The notes beneath the pieces are model-generated. The model was given only the letters and a program-made list of their open reading frames with translations. It ran no database searches and was not told the DNA's origin. This document shows positions 55,660 through 64,000 of a stretch of DNA of 64,000 nt, piece by piece. Source of the DNA: Diphasiastrum complanatum (taxonomy: Eukaryota > Streptophyta > Lycopodiopsida > Lycopodiales > Lycopodiaceae); assembly GCA_029204225.1 (NCBI GenBank), contig CM055100.1, positions 30,888,149-30,952,148 on the forward strand, written 5' to 3'. A program made the position numbers and the translations under genes. Position 1 is the first letter of the stretch, and the number at the start of each line of letters is the position of its first letter.

Positions 55660-55968
55660 ATGCAAAGTTGTTCTTCTGTTTCTTCTTCTCCTTCGTCATC
55701 CTCACAGAATCTTATACCTCCACCCTCCCGTGTACCTTGTCCAGGATGCGAACGTTTATATATGCAGGGTGCAGGCCTTTCTAGGCATCAAAATGCTTGT
55801 ATTGCCTTCCAACAACGAGCTTCGTTAAGAAATTTGAGTTCAAATAACAGATCTAAATCCTTGACTCTCCCAGTTGATCAAGAATTACTCATTATCTTAA
55901 GAATCTTGACATTTCCTTATAACCTTCTACTGATCTTTAAGTATCAATTTATGATTCATCGATCATAA
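55660..55968 (+). CDS. Short ORF with a C2HC zinc-finger-like motif, fragment
   Basis: Serine-rich start, then RVPCPGCERLYMQGAGLSRH followed by QNAC, giving Cys-x2-Cys-x12-His-x3-Cys. Such fingers are found at the N-terminus of some non-LTR retrotransposons and in plant transcription factors. No RT or other domain follows; the second half is low-quality sequence. Confidence 0.35.
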   Translation: MQSCSSVSSSPSSSSQNLIPPPSRVPCPGCERLYMQGAGLSRHQNACIAFQQRASLRNLSSNNRSKSLTLPVDQELLIILRILTFPYNLLLIFKYQFMIHRS

Positions 55969-55969
55969 A

Positions 55970-58614
55970 CCTTTAGAATCTTATGATTCGTCAATCATAA
56001 GTTACAGGATCTCAAAACCATACTTAATCATTGAAAGATAGTGTGTACAACATATCACTCAGGAAATATAAGAATTATTTCGAAATCTTTTCCACAAGGA
56101 GAATTACTAGACTCCAAGAATATTCTTCCAACCTGATTCTTAACCAAATTATGAGTTCCAAATTCTACAATCAACCAAGTAATTAAAGACCATTATAGCA
56201 TCCGTCCTTAACAACATAAACTTTATACAATCACCTAGAACAACATCTAGAGATTACAAAGTTCTGTTGAATTCCAACTGAATTCAATGGTTATCCTTGA
56301 TACTAGTTAGACTTTGTCATCCAATATGAGCTCACTGGGATACAGTCAATAACTTGAGAAAATATTCTATATCAAAAATCTTCCATATTCTATGCACACA
56401 ATTCTTCTAGATGAATCCAAATGATTTATAAATCATGTGTCTTACAAGCAATACAACACAAAACAAACAGTTTCTGGTGAATTCTCTTCACACTGTCCGT
56501 TTTACCAATTAACTTCCACAGGAGTAAATCAACTACTCAAGTTAATTGCCCATGATTTAGAAATCTTAAATGTTCGGGTGCAGCTCTTGATTGTAGTAGT
56601 ACAACACCACATTTAGATCCATATCCAAATCACTCTTAAGTTAACCTATAGATCTATCAGAACAGATCTGTTAACTCCGCAAGTAATTGTCAAAACACAA
56701 TACTTGATCATATGTCTATGTTCAACAACTAGGTTAAGTGCACCGGATAATCTTAGTAACCAGGAATACATAGTAGATCCAAACAAGATTAATTGTGCAC
56801 ATGTGAGAATAATCCCACTATGACTCGATACATAAACATATATGTCATTATCTGGCAGATTCCTCCAAAATCTGCATATGTTACTCACATGTCTCACTGA
56901 GAATCTTGTAACTCAACTACTAAAAAAACTCTATTTCTCATGAGTAAATAACATATCTGGGAAATCTCCGAAGTGAATAATTCCACATCACAAGTTTTCC
57001 AACTATCATACTTTTTACCAACAAAATTTCTTCAACCAATCAACCTACATCAGATCTTAGTGTACAAACCAAGATTAGGCTGACTCATACAGGCATCTTT
57101 GGACATAAGGTTAAGATTAAAGCTTTATTCCTCTGATCCAATCCATAACAAAATGGTACTTGGCAAACCGATCAGTGAACCATAATTTAATCTTTACCAA
57201 CACTTCTCATATTCATTACGTTCCCACGCTTAGGAATAAGGTTCTTTACAGTACAAATGTGAACCAAGTGTCATTCTCGTTCCATGTCACAATTTCCAAT
57301 AACAAATAGGGTCAACTCATGGTCCTATAGATATTCAATATAAAATCAACTTAATGAATTCAATAACCCGATGCTATGCAATTTTCTTACAGGGATTATT
57401 AATGAATCCAAACTACATAATACAATCACATGTACCCTCAGGTGTCTCATTTTTTTCCTCCCTTAGACTTCTCGGTTACCCAAAAAATTTCATCAGCGAA
57501 GGCACCGAAAACTCCTTTGAAACTAGTAAATGCTTGGCTTTTCCCTTTTGACTACACCAACTTAAGTATTACTTCGTTAAAATTGCTTGAAACTAATGGA
57601 AAATCCATAAAAATTGGATCCGGGTACTCTCTTACGATATTCAATAAACAAATTTTTTATCGAATATATACTTACCTCCAGAAATTATGACCTTTATTCC
57701 ATTTATTTACTTTAACAAGTATCTCAAAAGCTTTAGCTTGCCCAATCCCAATGATCAAATTCATTGAGGACAAGCCTATCGGTGCAACACCGAGTCGCAA
57801 AGAAAGAACCATAAATACCATTTAACTCAATTAGCGGGGAGTTAAGTGGCTAATTAGCATAATATCAAGGAATCAAATCCCTTTACTGGGTACATGCCTA
57901 AGAACCGTACCATTCCCATCATTTTGTCAAGATCGGTTTAGAAAATTTCAAACCGATTAATGCAGCTTGACACAAAAAATACAGTACCAAAGTTCCACAA
58001 AAACTGGCTTAAAGGAAATTGTCAAGTTGATAAGGCCTTGTGCATGCATATTGTCCATGGAGAAAAAAAAACCAAATTCCTTTTATTAAAACCAGGATAC
58101 AATATCCAAAAACCAAGGTTATAGCATTGACAACCGAGCACCAAGAAACCAAAATTCCTCTTACTGGGTGCTAGTAACTCAAATTTTCCGAGTTTTCAAA
58201 TCCATTTTTTTGGAACCAATTTTGAAATCACTAAATGTCAAGCTCTAAAAAACTCGGTCGATCAGCATGCAACACTCATGCAATTCTAGTCGTCCTTCAC
58301 ATGCCCCAACTCAACTTAACAATAACCAAAATCCATGCCCCATGCAAGTCAACTATAAATAGATCACAGCTCTTCATGCATTCCTCTCCTGACTATATCA
58401 GTCACACGTACATGCACTACTCCATATGTCTCAATTAGAGTGTCTGGGTCCTCTCAAGGTCATTAGCATAAACAGGCCTTGACGTGGAATAAAATCTAGG
58501 CGTGACAATAATCTCGAACACTGGAGGGCCGGTCTACCATATTAGGACTATTCCATGTCCTTAACTAAATATGGTCGTAATAGTAGGAGTTACAATCTGT
58601 TCACGTTATTATAT
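55970..58614. other. About 2.6 kb of AT-rich sequence without a gene
   Basis: All readings are short. One small inverted repeat (CTTATGATTCGTCAATCATAAG, 55979-56000) is visible. No retroelement block was recognised. Confidence 0.4.
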
Positions 58615-59331
58615 TGTTGGAGGGTTTGTGGATCCCAATGCAACCCTAACCCTAGTTAATAAGTGAGAGGGATTTGGCACCCTACGTGTGTAAGTCCAAC
58701 CCAATGATCACATAGTTATTTGACCAGTTACAAGTTAATAAAAGAACTTTAGGCCTTTTTGCGGGACTTTTAATGTCGTAGGGCCTAAATGTCAAGTTAG
58801 TGAATAAAGATGGGGTTCCCTTCAAATTTCAATTTCAAATTGGTTCTCTCCAATTATTGACTAGGTTCTCACACTTTTTAAAATTTGAATAGTTAGGGAG
58901 GTAGGAACTAGCCAATAGGAATTGGGATGCCCATCTCCTCAATTTCCTACATAAGTAGCAATTCTACATGTTCTCATCTTCATTTCAATACAAGCATATT
59001 GGCTCTCTTATGGAATGGATTTGTGAATGTCCTTGCTCTCAACTCTATTCCTCCTTCTCTCATTCTTTTTGTTATATCTGAATTGGAATTGTATATTCTT
59101 ATGCTTTTTGTGGGTTGTAGTGTTAATTGATTTAGGGTTAATGGATCTAGTGTTAATCTGTAATGTTGATGGATCTTAGAGTTAATTGTGGATCATCCAT
59201 GCATGCTGGATTCTGATTTATGTTATCGCTCTCACGGGAATGAACCTTCGCGTGACGACTAATTTCGTCTTCTTGATGCTTGTATGCTTGGATCTTGGGT
59301 TGAGGATAGGATAGGAAAAAAATCCGCTACA
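58615..59331 (+). repeat. LTR of a Tat-like element, plus strand (717 bp)
   Basis: TGTTGGAGGG at the start and CCGCTACA at the end. Followed at 59336-59353 by TGGCGCCGTTGCCGGGGA, an intact tRNA-Asp-type primer site, so it is a 5' LTR. Same family as 42253-42999. Confidence 0.92.
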
Positions 59332-59335
59332 ATTT

Positions 59336-59353
59336 TGGCGCCGTTGCCGGGGA
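59336..59353 (+). promoter_or_regulatory. Primer-binding site, tRNA-Asp type
   Basis: TGGCGCCGTTGCCGGGGA, four bases after the LTR end. Confidence 0.92.
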
Positions 59354-60402
59354 GCTATGCCAATTTCTCAAATTGCAGCATGTTTGGATGGATGTTAGCT
59401 TGCATTAGACATCTTGTTTTGGCATGAATAGGGTTAAAATTGCATTCTAGGGTTCGATTGAGGGTCATTTTGCTTCATTTGAGTAGATTTTCTTGTTTGA
59501 AATCTAATCTCATTCTTGAGCAGGGGAACCTATTCAGATCACAATTCTTAAGATCCATTTGGATCTGAGAAATCAGGAAAAACAACAAAAGTCAGTCAAT
59601 TCTGTCATATTTGAGCAAAAAGGAGGCAAAATCGTCATCAGATTTAAGCCTTCGCCGAGTTGCAGGAAGCTTCAATTTCACTCACAGATCTTTCAGATTG
59701 AAAGCCGAAGATTTATTCCCTGTAGATTTGCAAAAACATCAGAAAAACCACCAAAAAATTATCAAAAACTCTAAAAATACAGAAAAAGAACCTAAGCCCG
59801 ATTTTCTGTGCATAAGTGTGATTCAGATCTATCTACTACCAGGTCGGCAAAGATTAATACTAAAAATAGAAGGCCAAATTGACTATTCATCTAGTTGTTG
59901 GTAATTTTTTGTGGAAATTGACACTTTCTGCAAAAATATCAGTTCTCTGAGTTGAACCTTCGCCTAAACCTTCGCTAGAATCTGTGTCAGGTCCCACTTA
60001 CTATTTTAAATAATCAGTGAGTTAGGCGAAGGTCTCCCAATGGTCAGTTGTCATATTCTCATATTTTTGTCAAAAAAAATCTCTGTTTTGCAAAAATACC
60101 AATATTACTCTTGATTCTTCGCCAGATCCTTCGTCGAGTTTTCTGAGGATTCTAAATATGGTAAATCATCATCTGTATGTTTGGCAAAGATTATATCTAT
60201 TCGGATCTTGAAAAAGATCAATTTTTAATCTCCCAAAGTTATAAAACCCCCAATTTTTATCGAAAAGACCTTCGCCAGTTCTACCACATACTTATCTATG
60301 TCAGATTTATCCACTGTAAGGTCGGCAAAGCTTAATTTTATCAGATTTGTCAAAAAAAAAACCAGATCAGTGATTTTTTACCAAAAATAACAATAAAGAA
60401 CC
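59354..60402 (+). other. Tat leader with CCTTCGCC motif, cut by a copia insertion
   Basis: Matches the minus-strand leader at 41.0-42.2 kb, including GCATTAGACATCTTGTTTTGG and CCTTCGCC words near 59648, 59956, 60020, 60118, 60128 and 60269. gag is not reached; a copia LTR begins at 60403. Confidence 0.75.
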
Positions 60403-62033
60403 TGTTAGAAATAAATGACTATGCTAAAGTTAATCCATAGGTTACTTTGACCCAAAGGTCGAGATTTGTGTAAACATGGGTATTTAGTTATTTAGGCCAT
60501 CTTAAGTTTGTCTTAAATTCGGTTGGACCCAATTTTGGTCAGTACTGACTCGTGGGTCCTTAGGGGTCTAATTTTGTTTAGGGGACACTATCTTGACTTT
60601 TGGGAGTGCCCTACATTTAGTAAGTAGTTAATCTTAGGGTTTGGTGGCATTTGGTCACATCCAAGTAGAGTACTTAGATGCTCATTTTTACAGTTTGGCT
60701 AAGCATTGCTCTCCATTGCCCTTGTTGCTATTTTCTTTCTCTCTCTCTTAGAGTTGGGCGCCCAGGCTTTGCTGTCTTGTTTTATGTGGAGATTGATTGA
60801 TAACTAGATCTTGGTGACTTGACTCTTGCTTTCCTACATGGTATCAGAGCTACCGGATCTGCAGCAAGCTTGTTTGTTGGCGCCTTACCAGAAGAGGAGC
60901 TTCTTTGCTTTTTGTTGTGAAATTTCAGCATCTTGCTGATCTTTTCAAGTGGAGTTTGGATCAGCTTTTTTGTCTCTTTTCAGGTTGAAGGAGGGCGGCC
61001 ATCAAAGATCTTGGAGGAGCAATTTTTAGCACCCAAAAATCAGAATCTCAATAATGCAACCAGTCTTCAACAAGTTTTCTTTGGAGGAGAGCACCCAAAA
61101 ATCTGCTACTGATTTTTGGTTGTGGTGTCTCCTTATCTTGCTGTTTTTGTTTTCAGGTTTGCATTTGTGTAGGAGGGCACCCAAAATTCAGCAAACCCTA
61201 TTCAGGGTTAGGTCAACTTGTGGCTGAAAAATTGCAGATTCTCAACAAGTAGTAGGGTGCTTTCAACAGCCCTATTGGAGTGTGTATTGATCACACTATT
61301 GGGTTTTGGTGTAGGCTTCATTCGAAGCTAACCTAATTTTCAAGAAGTTGGGTTTTTTTTGGTAGAAAGATAGCCATCTTTCCATTATCCTTTGGGCACT
61401 TTGGTTGTAGATTAAAAGACATCGTGTGCTCCTACTTTCAGCTCTTTGTTTGCTGCAAATTTTTGAGTAGATTTGGTTGTGGAAAGGCTCTCTTTCCTAT
61501 CTACTACAAGCTGAAATTTTGTTCGAGGTAATGCTAAAGAATCGGAAGCTATCGGTTCTTTGTTTAGTGAAGATCGGTTAGATGGCACATGTGTGCCACC
61601 TCCTACACCTCGTGGATCATCATCATCAACATCATCTTCGAAAGAACAAAAGAAGTGGGATAGAAGGGATGCACAAGCACATTCTATGGTTGCTCTTGCT
61701 GTGAAAAGATCTATCTTACCTCATATTAGATCTTGTAAGACATCTAAAAGTGCGTGGGATACACTTTATACTAGGTATAGAGTCAAAAATCCAGCAAGAG
61801 TGGTGTATCTTAGAAATCAGCTTTCTTTGTTGAAGATGCAAGAAGGGGATCAAGTGACCAATCACTTGACGAAGATCAAGGATCTTCGTGAGGAGCTTCT
61901 CAATATTGATGAGATAATTGAGGATGCTCAATCTGTTTCCATTACTCTTAACTCATTACCTTCATCTTATCTTCCATTTGTTTCACCTTTGAGCATCTCT
62001 CTACATGGTGTCAACAGCAACAACATTGTTTGA
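60403..62033 (+). mobile_element. Ty1/copia element, 5' part only, inside the Tat leader
   Basis: A 436-bp LTR (60403-60838, TGTTAGAAAT...TTCCTACA), primer site TGGTATCAGAGC (60839-60850), a ~700-bp leader and gag. The element breaks off after gag. GGTTACTTTGACCCAAAGGTCGAG is shared with the LTR at 22603, so the two are related. Confidence 0.85.
61560..62033 (+). pseudogene. gag: copia gag, truncated
   Basis: WDRRDAQAHSMVALAVKRSI, SAWDTLYTRYRVKNPARVVY, LRNQLSLLKMQEGDQVTNHL and LNSLPSSYLPFV are the standard copia gag (UBN2-type) blocks that form the capsid. It ends at 62033 without the zinc knuckle. A natural ATG could not be confirmed; an in-frame beginning before 61560 is likely. Confidence 0.88.
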
Positions 62034-63365
62034 ATCCAAAACTTTTGGCCATGAGTTCTGTGTTGATTGACTCGGCCCTGCATCTACTTGTTGATCATCA
62101 ACATCTGAAATAATCACCATGTTGGAGACTGTGGAACTACAATTGTCGACCTTCTTTCTTCCAACAAGGTGAGCTCCCTTGCCATCAGAACATTGTAGTG
62201 TCGGCAAATATGGGAGATATGTGCTGCATAAGCAGCATACTTACCATGCTTCATAGACCGATGAAAGGCCTTGAGATCAATGGTATTAAAATTGATCTAC
62301 TCTCCCTTGATGGTTGCCAGTGGGTATTTAATTGCGTCCGCATCCGTAGCAAAAAGTATATGGTTACAATATTTACAAAAATTACGGAGGGCCGCATCAT
62401 TGATCATTGATATCTTATAGCCTTTGCTCGGCATGAAGAAATTGTCGTGGAAGAGACTGCCTCATCTATGTCCTCCCCGGATAAAACTGGAGGGATCGCG
62501 CCATCACTTAGACAAGTGAAGTGCAGCAGTGAAGGTGGCTTCAAATATATTCATTTGGATCTCGCGAACCTGCACTAGGATTGTAGAATCTATGATGTCC
62601 ACCAATCTTTGTATAAACTCGTTGCTGGCCTCGACAAACACTATTGAGAAATCAATCTGCAATATGAATCCCAACCTGCATTGGTTAACCAGCGTTTGAA
62701 ATTCTTCAATATTCATTTTACTCGTCATCTTTCCATTTACGTTAGTTGGTATTGTTGATCCAGTTGTCATCGTTCAGGCTGTTAGTTGTTCGCAAATAGG
62801 ATGATTGCAATTGTTGGATCATGATGGTAGCATTTAGAGAGCAAAAAAACATGAAAGCTCAATCGTAGACGCTGGTGAGGTAAAGAGAAAGTGACGAGGA
62901 ATTTGGTGTAAGTAGCAAAAATGGATAGAAAATGAGTAATAAATGTGGCACGAAGTTTTATGCGTACACATGTCAATACACAAAACATCTACGGTCATGC
63001 ATTAACTGAAAGTCCTACATCTAATCAAAGAATAAATATAGAATCAATTGTCCGACTTGCTATAGAATATTCTTCTATAATCTCGAATGTTTGAGCTAAA
63101 TGAAAACTCATCCGATACATCTCGGACAACTAAAGAACAAACAATCGGAAAGAAGGTTAACAAACATTCGTTGAATAGGTGGATGAATAAATAAAAATAT
63201 TAATCAATTAATTTAAATAAGTAGCTTATAAATTAACTATATAATTAATCAAATAGTTAATTAAAATTATTAAATATCAAAATAAACTAATTAAAATAAT
63301 TAAATATCAAAATAAACCAAACAATTAAATAATTCAAAAAAATAAAAATAAAACTATTTACAAGT
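62034..63365. other. No recognisable gene
   Basis: The minus reading 62770-62504 (NIEEFQTLVNQCRLGF, LVDIIDSTILVQV) has protein-like composition but no known motif. 63180-63365 is extremely AT-rich with AATTAAATA-type words. Confidence 0.3.
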
Positions 63366-63515
63366 AATCATGAACGGCTTTATCAACATGATCTTGCACA
63401 GTAATCAGCGCATTCTAGAGATTTGAGACGTATTTCTCCAAGGCATCTGCGTGTTGTTGTGTCTTCTTCAGCTCTACTTCAGACTTATCTTTGTGTTGTT
63501 TGGCGATCTACAACT
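63366..63515 (-). repeat. Copy of the coiled-coil ORF segment of 43.5-43.65 kb
   Basis: ACGTATTTCTCCAAGG, TGTTGCTGTGTCTT-like and TTGTTTGGCGATCT words line up in order with 43495-43650. Ends at a short (GT)n at 63516-63531. The rest of the window (63532-64000) shows no gene. Confidence 0.65.
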
Positions 63516-64000
63516 GGTGTGTGTGTGTGTGTTAGCTCTTTGATGCTTTAGAAAACATTTTTTTTGATGTGGGCAAATAAAAGATCACAAACACTCAGAT
63601 ACATTTATGGCATTAGGGTTTTGATACAACTTTGCATCTTTTATTATTTTCAGAAAAAAAATGTCATGGAAAAGACAATAGTGATTTTTTTTTGCATGAT
63701 GTGATTAATCTGTGCTAGAATGTAAAGTTTCATGATTGTGAGTGGGTTTTAAATCTTGGAAAGCTTCAATGGCATGGATTTGTCCAAGCTATGTACCATG
63801 GTTTTGGGCTATCATGATTCATTCATGGTGCTTGAGGGATCAATATGGCATGGATATGCCATGATAATTGTAGCTATGTCCAAACCAAACTCGTTCTACT
63901 CTAAGTTAGTGATTATGGTGTCTTCTTATAAATTAAGCTTTGTTATGTGAATAGGATACGATTTCTAGCTCATTTGCTGATTGGTATGGCCCATGCCCAA

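Overview
This window is nuclear DNA from a land plant with a large, repeat-dense genome. The evidence is a plant-type CDC123 gene, several lineages of plant LTR retrotransposons (a chromodomain Ty3/gypsy, a Tat-like Ty3/gypsy with a tRNA-Asp-type primer site, and Ty1/copia with tRNA-iMet-type primer sites), a CACTA fragment and long microsatellites. The AT-rich background and nested retroelements fit a fern, lycophyte, gymnosperm or similar, but the sequence alone does not fix the species. I see only one convincing host gene, an intronless CDC123-type cell-cycle/eIF2 assembly factor at 28.66-29.71 kb.

Layout. 0-4.8 kb: decayed sequence with a two-exon CACTA transposase fragment ending in a giant (CT)n tract, short-motif arrays and an unplaced ORF that may be Penelope-like. 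4.84-11.16 kb: a complete but inactivated chromodomain Ty3/gypsy element with a perfect 5-bp target duplication. 11.2-14.4 kb: non-coding and short-motif repeats. 14.4-21.5 kb: an unfamiliar multigene DNA element (copy A). 21.6-28 kb: an LTR copy and mutually interrupting copia remnants. 28-31 kb: CDC123 and its flank. 31.3-43.0 kb: a Tat-like retrotransposon on the minus strand that carries a second, truncated copy (B) of the unfamiliar element at 34.3-38.4 kb. 43-46.7 kb: more Tat and copia fragments. 47-58.6 kb: mostly non-coding, with a long hairpin, an inverted pair of GC-rich repeats and unrecognised minus-strand exons. 58.6-62 kb: a Tat LTR plus leader into which a copia element has inserted. 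62-64 kb: nothing firm.

The main discovery candidate is the element seen as copies A and B. Both share the same order: (1) on the plus strand, a multi-exon DDE-type transposase whose D...D...CxxC...HX4H...E pattern resembles the RAG1/Transib/CMC group; (2) on the minus strand, tail-to-tail with it, an unrecognised companion gene conserved in both copies; (3) on the plus strand, a Ulp1/C48-type protease. In copy A the protease is preceded by a histone H3-like domain that keeps an almost perfect H3 tail start and a perfect stretch of the H3 C-terminal fold. (4) Copy B alone shows a further minus-strand gene. Both copies are broken by stops, frameshifts or deletions, so they are relics, but conserved order across two independent copies argues that the genes travel together.
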